The translations under genes were made by a program, and so were the position numbers. Of a stretch of DNA of 64,000 nt, positions 52,442 through 62,303 are shown in pieces (position 1 is the first letter of the stretch; the number at the start of each line of letters is the position of its first letter). The notes beneath the pieces were generated by a model. The model searched no databases and was not told the DNA's origin. It saw only the letters and a program-made list of their open reading frames with translations. Location: positions 50,499 through 114,498 of the forward strand of contig CANJII010000007.1 of the NCBI GenBank assembly GCA_947474435.1. Reading direction: 5' to 3'. Source of the DNA: Chitinophagaceae bacterium. GTDB lineage: Bacteria > Bacteroidota > Bacteroidia > Chitinophagales > UBA10324.

Positions 52442-54298
52442 TCACAACCCATCTTTCCAATGCAATAATTCATCAACACTTTGCCGGGCCACAAAATGAT
52501 AATTAGGCCGGGCTTGTTTGTAAATTTTCATGGCTAATTCCTTTCCTGCAGCTGACTTCATCATCTCTTTGTAAAGCGGCATTAAAAATTTACGACGCCC
52601 TACTTCAATCAGAAATTTTTCAATGTAAATATAAGCAGGAGAATAATGGAGCGTTAAACTTTGTAAAAACCATGCATCGGCAATTTCAGCATTTCCGGTG
52701 GCCGAGAATTTAAAAGTTGTATCCAGTTCAGCCATTCTCGCAATTGAAGTTGTGGCAGGAATTTTATCGATAAAATTCAACCACTGCTGCGTGAACCAAT
52801 TTGCTGTTCGCAAACTTTTTGGCGCCGTGCCATCCATCCATTTTTGAAATTCAATATCTACATCGTTAAATTTTACACTCACAATTACCGGGCAGTTTGT
52901 AGGTAATCCGGGATTATAAATCCATGCCTTTAAATTTATTTTTTCTTCGGCTCCCGGAAACTTACTGAATAAATCACTTTCAATATATGCAATAAATTGT
53001 TCGGTATTCATTGTTTGAAAAGCGTGTGAATCAAAATATTTACGAAGGAAATTATCAAGCGCTTCGCGACCAATTGTTTTTTCAATTAATAACAACAATG
53101 CATATCCTTTTTCATACGCAATGCTGTTCATTCCATCATCCGGATCCTTACCTTCCAGTTTTAATTTCAGGCAAGTGGCATCAGGTGTTTTTTCAAACTC
53201 TTTTAATGTTTCTTTTAAATCTTCCATGCCGAGATAGGCCTCCATATCAGCGAAATCTTTTCCGTACAATGCTTCGGTAATTCTTCTTTCAAAATAAACA
53301 GTGAAACCTTCGTTGAGCCAGAAATCATTCCAGTTGGCATTGGTTACTAAGTTACCACTCCAGCTATGAGCAAGTTCATGAGATACCAACGACACCAATG
53401 AGCGATCACCGGCAAGAATGGTTGGTGTTGCAAAAGTTAATCGAGGATTTTCCATGCCACCAAACGGAAAACTCGGAGGTAAAACCAACACATCATATTT
53501 TCCCCAGCGATATGGACCATATAATTTCTCCGCTGCTTCCAGCATCTTTTGCATATCTGCAAATTCGTATGCCGATTTTTCGAGCATGGATGGTTCAGCA
53601 TAAACTCCGGTTCTGTTGCCGATTGATTGAAATTTTATATCGCCAACTGAGAGTGCCATCAGGTACGATGGAATTGGATTTGGCATTCTGAAATGATACT
53701 TTCCTGAGTTGTTTTTTACTGTTGGGTTTTCGGCACTCATGAGTGCAAGCATTTCAACCGGAACGGTCACATCTGCTTCGTAAGTAAATCGAATACCAGG
53801 GCTATCCTGACACGGAAACAATGTGCGCCCTAAAATGGCCTGGCACTGAGTGAAAAGAAATGGTAATTTTTTTCCGGCTGTTTGTGATTGGTCTAACCAC
53901 TGGCACGCAGCAGATTCGGGCGATGTTGCATAATAAATGGTAACAATGGAAGTGTTACTTTTTATCGGTATGATTAATTCATGACCAAGAATTTCATCCT
54001 CTTTTCCCCACGAGAATTTCCAGGGATTTTCAATTTCATCAATCGTCACTTTTTGTATATCCAGGTTTTTTGTGTCGAAGTGAATGGCATCGGCACTTGC
54101 ACTTTTTTTAATGGTCCATTGCGCTTTTCCTGAAATAATTTTTTTTCCGAAGTCAACATTTATATCGAGATATAATTTTTGAACCACAGCTTCATCAGGC
54201 TTTGCTGTGCTGTGCGGGTCATTGGCTAAAACAGGAATGGATGAAATGGTTGTCATGATGAGCAGGTAAAGAAATTTTAATTTTTTGTGAAAAAACAT
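52442..54298 (-). CDS. M1-family aminopeptidase
   Basis: The ATG at 54298 (MFFHKKLKFLYLLIM) gives a signal peptide; an upstream TTG is less likely. 618 residues, related to leukotriene A4 hydrolase-type aminopeptidases. The substrate-binding loop FGGMENPRLTF precedes the zinc site HELAH with the third ligand Glu in WLNEGFTVYFERR. The C-terminal armadillo-like domain is present. A periplasmic or secreted enzyme that removes N-terminal residues from peptides. Confidence 0.94.
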   Translation of the reverse strand: MFFHKKLKFLYLLIMTTISSIPVLANDPHSTAKPDEAVVQKLYLDINVDFGKKIISGKAQWTIKKSASADAIHFDTKNLDIQKVTIDEIENPWKFSWGKEDEILGHELIIPIKSNTSIVTIYYATSPESAACQWLDQSQTAGKKLPFLFTQCQAILGRTLFPCQDSPGIRFTYEADVTVPVEMLALMSAENPTVKNNSGKYHFRMPNPIPSYLMALSVGDIKFQSIGNRTGVYAEPSMLEKSAYEFADMQKMLEAAEKLYGPYRWGKYDVLVLPPSFPFGGMENPRLTFATPTILAGDRSLVSLVSHELAHSWSGNLVTNANWNDFWLNEGFTVYFERRITEALYGKDFADMEAYLGMEDLKETLKEFEKTPDATCLKLKLEGKDPDDGMNSIAYEKGYALLLLIEKTIGREALDNFLRKYFDSHAFQTMNTEQFIAYIESDLFSKFPGAEEKINLKAWIYNPGLPTNCPVIVSVKFNDVDIEFQKWMDGTAPKSLRTANWFTQQWLNFIDKIPATTSIARMAELDTTFKFSATGNAEIADAWFLQSLTLHYSPAYIYIEKFLIEVGRRKFLMPLYKEMMKSAAGKELAMKIYKQARPNYHFVARQSVDELLHWKDGL

Positions 54299-54359
54299 TT
54301 CTACTTTTTTTAAAAAGGGGTTCAAAAATAACAGTTGCCATGATACATACCTTAATGAA

Positions 54360-55040
54360 TTATTTTACATGGCCTTCTGCTGATGATTTCAGTTTTTTCC
54401 TTTTTCGGTTTTCATTAATCATTTTATAAATAACGGGACTCGTAATTCCTATTACCATTGCAAGAATGATGTAACCTAAATTATTTTGTACAAACGGAAT
54501 GGTGCCCAAAAAATACCCTGCACCGGCAATTGGCAAAACCCAGATAATGGCACCGAATGAACTGTAAAAGAAAAACCGGCGGAATGGTAGTTCAATTACA
54601 CCTGCAACAATGGGCGCAAAAGTTCTGATGATGGGCAAAAACCGACCAAGCACCAATGCCATACCACCGTACCGGCCATAAAAATTTTCGGCGGTGGTTA
54701 CATATTCTTTTCTGAAAAAAATGGTGTCCTTTCTTTTCACTAATAAACTGCCGGTTCGTTTTCCGAACCAGTAACCAACTAAGTTTCCGAAGATGGCCGA
54801 CAGAATCATGAGTGCCGCCACAATGCTCCAATGATATGGTAATGCACCTGTGGCTGTTAACACGCCCGCAGTAAATACCAATGAATCGCCGGGAAAGAAA
54901 AAACAAAAGAACAAACCCGATTCGGCAAAAATGGTAATGCATAAAATTGTAATGCCCCCATAACGGATAACTGCTTCGGGATTAAAAATAGATCCCGGAT
55001 CGTTTTGTATCTGCTGAATGAATTGCCTGATTTCGTCCAT
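54360..55040 (-). CDS. DedA-family membrane protein
   Basis: The ATG at 55040 (MDEIRQFIQQ) is preferred over a TTG six codons upstream. 226 residues with five or six membrane segments. Family motifs are ESGLFFCFFFPGDSLVFTAG, FGNLVGYWFGKRTG, then FYGRYGGMALVLGRFLPIIRTFAPIVAG with the conserved Arg and the G-R-F-x-P-x-x-R. DedA proteins act in membrane-lipid homeostasis, with undecaprenyl-phosphate recycling shown for some. Confidence 0.93.
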   Translation of the reverse strand: MDEIRQFIQQIQNDPGSIFNPEAVIRYGGITILCITIFAESGLFFCFFFPGDSLVFTAGVLTATGALPYHWSIVAALMILSAIFGNLVGYWFGKRTGSLLVKRKDTIFFRKEYVTTAENFYGRYGGMALVLGRFLPIIRTFAPIVAGVIELPFRRFFFYSSFGAIIWVLPIAGAGYFLGTIPFVQNNLGYIILAMVIGITSPVIYKMINENRKRKKLKSSAEGHVK

Positions 55041-55292
55041 TGTAATATCGGAAGGCAATGTAGCTTATTAGTTTAATTTGAAAATGAAAAAAAATAAAAT
55101 AATCGGGTTGGAATAGTGAATGTTAAATTAGTTAAGCAATTAAGAGGGAGATGAAATACTTGTAGTTCAAAAAATCGTGCAGGTGAAAACACATCGGCCT
55201 TGGGGTAGTTATATTTGTTAAAAATTAAAAATGTGGAAGACCAACATGAGCGGAACCATTCACGAACTAAAAAAACTAATTATTCAAAAGCT

Positions 55293-56849
55293 ATGAAAAA
55301 ATATTTAGTTGGTTTAGCAGTTGCTTTTTCAATCCATGCAAATGCACAATACTTTGAACCCATAGGATTGGGAATAGGAATAGATGGAGTTCAGTCAAAT
55401 GCAACCAGAGTAAAGAGTATTTTGAATGATACAATACATCATAAATTATTGATAGGCGGCGAGTTCTTATATGCTGATTCCATTCCAGTTAGTGGTGGAT
55501 GTTACTGGGATGGAAACTCATTCCATTCAATGATTGGTATAGGTGCTTCAAATATCACCATGAGTTCAACGATGTGGAATGGATACAATGTTTTTGCTGT
55601 TGATTTAGGTGTTCACATGTTTGATAGTACGCAAACTATACCATTTAATTTTTCCCCATTATTCTTCGGAACTGATCGTATCTTTGATGTAATTAGCTTC
55701 AACGATTCATTATATATTGGTGGATCATTTTATCTGCAAGACGGTACTCACGGGTTGGCAAAATGGAACGGTACTGTATGGGAGGGTGTTGGAGGCAGCA
55801 TAACTGGTGGTCCAATTGGTATCATCCAATGCCTTGGAGTTTACAATGGCGATTTAATAGCAGCAGGCACATTTGATTCCATTGGTGGCATAGCCGCCAA
55901 CCACATTGCAAGGTGGGATGGAGTGCAGTGGCATGCTATGGGGGGAGGGGTAAATGCAGATTTTGGGAGTTCCCCTCATATACAATGCATGCATGAATAC
56001 AATGGAAAATTATATGTTTCAGGTGATAATTTAGATGTTCCTGCTGCATTTCTTACAGGATTAATTGAATGGGACGGAAACTCATGGACAGGTCCATCGT
56101 TATTTGGAAATATAGGGGGCAGTGAAATGAAAATTTATCATAACAAATTATATGTTGGTGGTTCAATTGCAATTTATGACAGCATGGGAAACTCTTCTGG
56201 AGGAACTGTTCTTATAAGTTATGATGGAATTGTTTGGAAAAATTATATTCTGTGGAATGCTCCTGGCGGAATGATTAGAGCAATGGATACTTTTCAGAAT
56301 TATTTATTTGTAGGTGGTGATTTTGATACTTTAGGAGGAGTTTACTGTAATAAAATTGCGAGATTTAGTGATGATACGGTATTATGCTTTCCTCCTATAT
56401 TAGAAACAAGTGGAGATACATTATTTGTAAATGAAACCGGTTATTTTCATTGGATAAATTGTAATGATGGAAGCATAATATCAGGTGCTACATCAAATAC
56501 TTATATACCTGATACAGCAGGCAACTACGCTGTAATTGTTACAAGTGGTGGTTGTAATGATACTACTGAGTGTGTAAGTTATTTGGGAATAAATGAATTG
56601 CAAATTGAAGATTACAAATTACAGCTTTATCCTAATCCTGCAAACGAAACTGTAACTATAACAGCAGAGAATATAAAGGAGATAGTTGTTTCAAATTTGT
56701 TAGGTGTGCAAATGATCAGATTGCCAAGCACTGATTACAGAGTTAACAATGCCATTACTATTGATATAAGTAAACTACCGCAAGGCATTTACCTGTTGCG
56801 CGTGCAAACCAATAATGGGTGGCGAGCTGGGAAGGTGGTGAAGGAATAA
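55293..56849 (+). CDS. T9SS cargo with beta-propeller-type repeats
   Basis: The ATG at 55293 (MKKYLVGLAVAFSIHANA) supplies the signal peptide. 518 residues. Repeats of the form 'LYIGGxFxxxxGxxxLAxWNGxxWExxG' (about 165-240 and around 355) are shared with the 42622-43941 protein. Next come an Ig-like/PKD-type segment (about 385-435; CFPPILETSGDTLFV) and a type A sorting domain (LYPNPANETVTI, IVVSNLLGVQM, LPQGIYLLRVQTN). Surface-exposed through T9SS; ligand unknown. Confidence 0.9.
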   Translation: MKKYLVGLAVAFSIHANAQYFEPIGLGIGIDGVQSNATRVKSILNDTIHHKLLIGGEFLYADSIPVSGGCYWDGNSFHSMIGIGASNITMSSTMWNGYNVFAVDLGVHMFDSTQTIPFNFSPLFFGTDRIFDVISFNDSLYIGGSFYLQDGTHGLAKWNGTVWEGVGGSITGGPIGIIQCLGVYNGDLIAAGTFDSIGGIAANHIARWDGVQWHAMGGGVNADFGSSPHIQCMHEYNGKLYVSGDNLDVPAAFLTGLIEWDGNSWTGPSLFGNIGGSEMKIYHNKLYVGGSIAIYDSMGNSSGGTVLISYDGIVWKNYILWNAPGGMIRAMDTFQNYLFVGGDFDTLGGVYCNKIARFSDDTVLCFPPILETSGDTLFVNETGYFHWINCNDGSIISGATSNTYIPDTAGNYAVIVTSGGCNDTTECVSYLGINELQIEDYKLQLYPNPANETVTITAENIKEIVVSNLLGVQMIRLPSTDYRVNNAITIDISKLPQGIYLLRVQTNNGWRAGKVVKE

Positions 56850-57054
56850 CTCCTCAACAATTTTTCCATTACTAATACCTTGTATTACCGAAAACTGAAA
56901 CCATCAAAGCCACTTAAAGCTAAACCATGTTTTTGTTTTTGATAAAGAATAAAGCACATAACATTCCTTTTTATAATATGATTTTTACAGGGTTGATTTA
57001 TGGAGTTTGAGTTGAAAAAAATTTGATTTTTTAATTTTAACTATATATTGCGGC

Positions 57055-57975
57055 GTGGATTATTCAGAACATTTATCGGCAGAAATAAAAAACTTCATTG
57101 CCGATTTGCGGGCAGAAGTAGTGGCGGCTGAGTTAATTGAAAAAGGTATTAAGCAGGACGATATCACTTTTAACCCGAGAGGCTTAAAGCGCCGTCCATA
57201 CAGCCGGGATATTGCTGATATAAAATTGCCGAATGATGATGATGATCATTTTAAATTTTTATTGAATCGCGAAGGCATGTATGATTCATTGCCAGAAGCT
57301 ATTTTTCATCAACCCTTAAATTCAAAACCATTTAAGTCGAAAGCCGAAATTCTGGACGAAATAAAAATTCAGCGTCAGGAAGAAATTGAAGCGCGAAGGT
57401 TTTTCTTCCCGCTCGAAAATGAATTCAACCAGTTGCGATTATTATTAGAACTTACTGAACGGAAATCGAATGATAATTTTTCGGGCAGTTCAGTTATTCA
57501 ATTGTTTTATAAACTTTTTGGTACTGTTTCTTATTTCAATAATTCACAAATTGCAGTATTGCTTTCATTGCTGCCGAACATTTATGAGTTAAAGGGAGAA
57601 TTAAAAATACTGAGTAAGTATTATTCGCTGCTGTTAGGCGACGAAATAAAAATTAAAATGAAAAACGAAACCAGAATTTATAAATCAGAAAAGGTGACTG
57701 ATGAAATAGTTCTTGGTGTATCGAGCTTAACAAGCGATCACCTTATTTATTCTGAATCAATCATTTCAATACAGGTGTGTGCAACGGAAGGCAGTCGCAT
57801 TTCGTTGTACTTGAATGATGGAATCTGTTTGAAAATCATGAATTTTCTGAACGATTATTTTCTGCCATTCGAATACGAAAAGCAGTTAGAATTAGTGCTT
57901 CCTGAAAAAAACCGCGAATTAATTTTAGGTGATTTAAAGTTGCCTGCTTTTTTAGGAGCAAATTTATATATTTGA
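57055..57975 (+). CDS. tssG: T6SSiii baseplate protein TssG
   Basis: 306 residues starting at GTG, with no ATG nearby in frame. The motif LLNREGMYDSLPEAIFHQP (about 75-95) and FFFPLENEFNQLRLLLEL match TssG of the Bacteroidota subtype T6SSiii. TssG forms the baseplate wedge with TssF and TssK. The next gene, tssN, overlaps or follows within a few bases. TssF, TssE, sheath and tube genes are not in the window. Confidence 0.78.
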   Translation: MDYSEHLSAEIKNFIADLRAEVVAAELIEKGIKQDDITFNPRGLKRRPYSRDIADIKLPNDDDDHFKFLLNREGMYDSLPEAIFHQPLNSKPFKSKAEILDEIKIQRQEEIEARRFFFPLENEFNQLRLLLELTERKSNDNFSGSSVIQLFYKLFGTVSYFNNSQIAVLLSLLPNIYELKGELKILSKYYSLLLGDEIKIKMKNETRIYKSEKVTDEIVLGVSSLTSDHLIYSESIISIQVCATEGSRISLYLNDGICLKIMNFLNDYFLPFEYEKQLELVLPEKNRELILGDLKLPAFLGANLYI

Positions 57976-57983
57976 GCCCTACC

Positions 57984-58832
57984 ATGATGAACCTGAATCT
58001 ACCTTTCATAACAATAACCGGTGTAATCTGTATTATCTGTTATGCCATTTTCACTTACTTAAATAAGCAGAAGCAGGATTTTAAATCGCTTCGTTTAGTA
58101 CTCACTACCTTGCTTTTTGTACTTGTACATTTATTGGCAGGGTTTGTTGGACTCATTAATTCTGTTATGCCATTCATTATATATATAGGCCTACAGGTTT
58201 TAAGTCTCGTAACAGGCACTTTCTTTTATCACAAGATTCTGAAACCATTTTATCCGAAATTTAATTTCAAGGGAGTTTCTTCTTTCATTCTTTTTCTTTT
58301 TGTAATTGGAATGTCATCGGTGTGCTTCACTTTTGTTTTTGATATTTTTAATGTCAGTGGATTAGGTTGGTATTATTCAACTGCTTTTTTTGTTTTTGTG
58401 CTTCCGTTTTTTTATTACCTCACTTACGAGTCTATAATAAATATTCCGGTTCCTATTTTTAAAGTCTGGTATTATCCTGAATATGCAGCAGAAATAGATA
58501 TGGATGATCTGGATTTGAATAAAGTAAAAGTGATTGAACTGGAATTTTTAAAAAATCTGGGCGAAACAAGCACGACTAATTTTAAAGCAAAAGCACCGGA
58601 AGAATTACGATTCGGCGATTGGTTTTCGTTATTCATACAAAACTATAATCAGAAATACGAAGACAACCCCATTGTAATAAAAGACAAATTTGAAGTTCCA
58701 TATGGTTGGGTGTTTTATATTAAACCCGGATTTTTCGGCTCCAAAAAATTTGTTGATTTTGATTTAACCATTATCCAGAATGTGCTGACAGAAAAAATGA
58801 TTGTTGTTTGTCGCAGAGTGGAAAACAAATAA
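57984..58832 (+). CDS. tssN: T6SSiii membrane protein TssN
   Basis: The ATG at 57984 is chosen over a TTG overlapping the tssG stop. 282 residues. Five or so membrane segments occupy the N-terminal ~155 residues. A cytoplasmic domain follows with YESIINIPVPIFKVWYYP, then RFGDWFSLFIQNYN and YGWVFYIKP, typical of TssN. TssN, O, P, Q and R replace the TssJLM membrane complex in Bacteroidota. Confidence 0.85.
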   Translation: MMNLNLPFITITGVICIICYAIFTYLNKQKQDFKSLRLVLTTLLFVLVHLLAGFVGLINSVMPFIIYIGLQVLSLVTGTFFYHKILKPFYPKFNFKGVSSFILFLFVIGMSSVCFTFVFDIFNVSGLGWYYSTAFFVFVLPFFYYLTYESIINIPVPIFKVWYYPEYAAEIDMDDLDLNKVKVIELEFLKNLGETSTTNFKAKAPEELRFGDWFSLFIQNYNQKYEDNPIVIKDKFEVPYGWVFYIKPGFFGSKKFVDFDLTIIQNVLTEKMIVVCRRVENK

Positions 58833-58838
58833 AAAATT

Positions 58839-59990
58839 ATGTTGCCTGAAATTAAGAACCTTTATGTGAATTGGATTGATGGAATGAAAATCAATAAAAA
58901 TCTTTTTATTGAAACCGACCTCGCCAATATTGATTCAATCAGAGATGCGGTTTCATTAGGATTGAATGATTTCAGTTACGGTTTATTGCCATCAGAAAAA
59001 GGAAATGAATCATTAAGTCTTGATTTAATTGATACCCGCGCCAATAGTTTTAAACTGAAAATTAATTTATGCAGAGCGGTTACAAATGGCGGATGCAGAA
59101 TCGAGATTTTAAAATCGAGCAGCGAGTTATCCATTACTCAGGATATTAAAGATATGGATGGAGGCAAGGGAGCAAAATCACTTGTATTTGATTTAGTGCT
59201 GACTGTAAACCCATACGAGCGGAAACCTTATGGCCAGCCTCATGCTGAAGAATCGCCGTTGCGCTATCCATTTACCACCAGCGATTATAAAATTCAAATT
59301 GTTCCAAGCGACCAGTTGAGTAATTATGATGTTGGAAATTTCAGTTTAACTCTCGGACGCATTGTTTTAAAGGGCGATGAATATATTTTCGATTCAAAAT
59401 ACATTCCACCTTGTACAAGCATAAATTCTCATGCTTCGTTAATTACTTATTATCGCAAGCTCGGCAGTTCATTAAATACCATTGAAGAGAACTGTACAAA
59501 AATTATTCAGAAGATTGTTTCCAAAGGTCAATCTACTGCACTTGCCAATAATGTGAAAATACTTTGTGAAAAAATCTTGTACTACATCAGTGATATATTT
59601 TTTCAGTATCGGATGTTGGCTTTACAAAAACCACCAATATACTTAATTGACTTTTTTATTCGCATGGCCAATCAGGTTCGCGTGTTGAACGATTGTTATG
59701 CAGAAAAAGAAAAAGAAGAAATGCTCAGTTACTTTACCGAGTGGACTGAATTAACAGCCGGAAATTTCGATAACATGCTGAATGATCTTGTGTTTCATGA
59801 TTATGACCACCGGAACATTAATAACTCCATGCAGAAGGTTGAAAATTTTGTTTTGCTTATTGATAACCTCATGAATAAACTCAGTTCGCTTGATTTAATT
59901 GGTAAACGAAAAGAGCGCGACATTTTTGTTCGTGAAAAATCAAATGCCGCAAAACCTGAAACAAAAAAAGGCTGGTCACTACTTGAATAA
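58839..59990 (+). CDS. tssK: T6SSiii baseplate protein TssK
   Basis: 383 residues. The start VNWIDGMKINKNLFIETD matches the 'vnW.dGMkls..hF' opening of TssK. The middle includes RYPFTTSDYKIQIVP and a helical C-terminal half. TssK links the baseplate wedges to the membrane complex. It follows tssN by 6 bp. Confidence 0.82.
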   Translation: MLPEIKNLYVNWIDGMKINKNLFIETDLANIDSIRDAVSLGLNDFSYGLLPSEKGNESLSLDLIDTRANSFKLKINLCRAVTNGGCRIEILKSSSELSITQDIKDMDGGKGAKSLVFDLVLTVNPYERKPYGQPHAEESPLRYPFTTSDYKIQIVPSDQLSNYDVGNFSLTLGRIVLKGDEYIFDSKYIPPCTSINSHASLITYYRKLGSSLNTIEENCTKIIQKIVSKGQSTALANNVKILCEKILYYISDIFFQYRMLALQKPPIYLIDFFIRMANQVRVLNDCYAEKEKEEMLSYFTEWTELTAGNFDNMLNDLVFHDYDHRNINNSMQKVENFVLLIDNLMNKLSSLDLIGKRKERDIFVREKSNAAKPETKKGWSLLE

Positions 59991-60015
59991 TCCCTGATAA
60001 AAAAATAATTACTAC

Positions 60016-60534
60016 ATGAAACCTAAAAATGAAAAGGAAATAAACAATGCATTCTTTCAGTTCTTAATGCTGTTTTTATTAACAGTTGTAATCGTGGTGA
60101 TCGCAGTGTTTTTCGATTATGGATTTAACTGGAAAGATTACGGAAGAGTAAGGGAGCAATTTAAAGAGGTAAGCGGGGTATTAAATAACAAGAACTCGTT
60201 AATATCAAGCATTGATTCTATTAATGGTGGAATTGCAAAGTATGATGCACCTGGTGCTGTTCCTGCATTAATTGAATCTGATATTTCAAATAAATTAACC
60301 GATTTAAAACAATCAGCAGGAACTGATAGCGTATCTAAAAAATTTAACAATTCGCTTTATCGTACATTTTCAATGCTGCTGAAAAGTAAAATTGACTATC
60401 GAAAACTGAGTGAAGAAAATGGCAAACTGCAGTATGATTTAACCACTTTGCAAACATCATTTGATAAATTGAAGGAGCAATACGATGATTTAAATAAGCA
60501 GTACGATGCAATAATAAATTCAAGAAGACAGTAA
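60016..60534 (+). CDS. tssO: T6SSiii membrane protein TssO
   Basis: 172 residues. A single membrane helix (about 15-36; FLMLFLLTVVIVVIAVFF) follows a short cytoplasmic start with NEKEINNAF, and the rest is an exported helical domain ending in a coiled coil (about 130-170; heptads of L/Y). Topology and position match TssO of T6SSiii clusters. Confidence 0.8.
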   Translation: MKPKNEKEINNAFFQFLMLFLLTVVIVVIAVFFDYGFNWKDYGRVREQFKEVSGVLNNKNSLISSIDSINGGIAKYDAPGAVPALIESDISNKLTDLKQSAGTDSVSKKFNNSLYRTFSMLLKSKIDYRKLSEENGKLQYDLTTLQTSFDKLKEQYDDLNKQYDAIINSRRQ

Positions 60535-60566
60535 TTAACTTAAGACGACAATAGCATCTATTGCTT

Positions 60567-62297
60567 ATGTATCGATTTTTACTCCGTTGTTTATTTATCC
60601 CGCTATTAATATTTTTTAATCAGAATATTTCAGCACAGAAAAAACTGAAAGGTTCCGGAACATTCATGTTGCACAATGACTCTGCTTTTCATTTTATTTA
60701 TAACAGGGATACTGTAAACGACGGTTCTTACACTTCAAAATATAAAATACTTAATGTACCTGGATTTGACGAGGCTAACATTATTCATCTGCAATCAGAA
60801 CAACGGATTGAAATCAGTTTAGCAGGCGGAAAAAATTCTGCAATACAAAAAAAAATAATAAGGTACCAATCAAATGGCGGATTTATTTTTCTTGATTTTG
60901 CCGATACTGTGCAGTATGATGTAAATAAAAAATACCGGCTTGTTTTGTTTTTTGAAAACAATCAGAAAGAAGGATTTGTTTTAATAAATCAATTAACCAT
61001 TTTATCAGAAGAAAATCCTGATGTTCACTTGGTGCTTGATGCCATTCCTGTTTGGATGCAGAAAGAAAACCAAGCGAAAGTTGACTATTATTTATTAAAG
61101 GGTACTCCTGAAAGAAGGGTGAAGTACATGAAATTTCTGGATAGCCTGAATCACGAAAAAAGAATTAAATGGCTTGCCGATAGTATTTCTCTTGGTGTAA
61201 GAAGTGAATATGCATACAAACAAAAAGCATTTCAAGAAAAAAGAGACACCACGGTTTTAAATGCGAGTATTCCATTAACAAATGAATATTTAGCCATTAC
61301 CAGAAAAGAATTGCGCGGATTAGTTGATACGATGCTTCGGAATTATGAAAGTGCCTACTTTAATTCTTATGCAAAATTTTTAATAGATACATCCGGCGAA
61401 ATTTCTAATATGGATTTAGGTACCATGCGAACAGATATTTCCAATTCCAATTCGCTAATGAATGAATTAAAAAACCGTATTTCAAACCATACATTGAAAA
61501 CAATGATGATGTATGATGATTCCGGTGTTGCTTATACCATGGCCACAAAAATTCAATTTGCCATTAACTTTAATAAGCAGACAAATATTATCCGAACCAA
61601 TGTATATAAACACGCAGAACCGAAGTTGACTGGCTTTACATTAAGCGATCAGCATTATAAATCTGTATTGATTGATAGTTTAAAAAAAATGAAAAGCGGT
61701 AAGTATCGAATGACTATTGATTACCGGAATATTATTAATGATACTTCGTACACTATTTCTAAACTAAAAAACATAAGTGACAAAAGTTATTTAAAGATCG
61801 GAATTAGTTTTGGAACATTCTTTAGCTCAACCGGAAATAATCCAATCAATTACAAGGGCGATTTAAATTTTCCATACCTGAGTATTCATGCATTATATAA
61901 ATACGGGGGATTGTTTTTTGGTTCAACCATGCTTCCTGTATATGGCTCAAAAGAGAAAGGTGTGTCCAGTGAATCTTCATCCTTTGTTGCACTTGGAAAT
62001 CCAGTAAGTACCTATAACAGCGATATGAAGTACAGCGAATATGGAATTTATATCAGCCCATCTCATTTGATTTATTTTAAAGCCGGAATGAATTCGCGGA
62101 AAAATGCCCAAATCATCTATGAATTTTCTGATAATACAGGTGATAAAATTAGCTATCAGGATATTAGTAAAGCAAAGGGATATTTAATTGGACTTGCATT
62201 CGTACCAAAATTTTTTACATTAGAGGCGGGATATAATTCGCTGATTGATAAACCATTTTTTAACTTAGGATTTAACATTCCGATTAACACAAAGTAA
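60567..62297 (+). CDS. Uncharacterised secreted protein in the T6SSiii cluster
   Basis: The ATG at 60567 is preferred to a TTG two codons earlier. 576 residues. Signal peptide (MYRFLLRCLFIPLLIFF, cleavage near ISAQ). I do not recognise the family. The N-terminal part is beta-rich (about 25-150), the middle is helical with charged segments (about 170-330), and the last ~170 residues alternate hydrophobic and polar residues and end in PFFNLGFNIPINTK. That end looks like an outer-membrane barrel. It follows tssO by 32 bp and may be an outer-membrane partner; it is not clearly TssP, TssQ or TssR. Confidence 0.65.
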   Translation: MYRFLLRCLFIPLLIFFNQNISAQKKLKGSGTFMLHNDSAFHFIYNRDTVNDGSYTSKYKILNVPGFDEANIIHLQSEQRIEISLAGGKNSAIQKKIIRYQSNGGFIFLDFADTVQYDVNKKYRLVLFFENNQKEGFVLINQLTILSEENPDVHLVLDAIPVWMQKENQAKVDYYLLKGTPERRVKYMKFLDSLNHEKRIKWLADSISLGVRSEYAYKQKAFQEKRDTTVLNASIPLTNEYLAITRKELRGLVDTMLRNYESAYFNSYAKFLIDTSGEISNMDLGTMRTDISNSNSLMNELKNRISNHTLKTMMMYDDSGVAYTMATKIQFAINFNKQTNIIRTNVYKHAEPKLTGFTLSDQHYKSVLIDSLKKMKSGKYRMTIDYRNIINDTSYTISKLKNISDKSYLKIGISFGTFFSSTGNNPINYKGDLNFPYLSIHALYKYGGLFFGSTMLPVYGSKEKGVSSESSSFVALGNPVSTYNSDMKYSEYGIYISPSHLIYFKAGMNSRKNAQIIYEFSDNTGDKISYQDISKAKGYLIGLAFVPKFFTLEAGYNSLIDKPFFNLGFNIPINTK

Positions 62298-62303
62298 TTG
62301 ATT

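Noticed and set aside
57035..57054. Promoter TATATTG just before tssG
   Set aside because: It lacks one base of TAnnTTTG and would give a leaderless GTG transcript; too weak to annotate.
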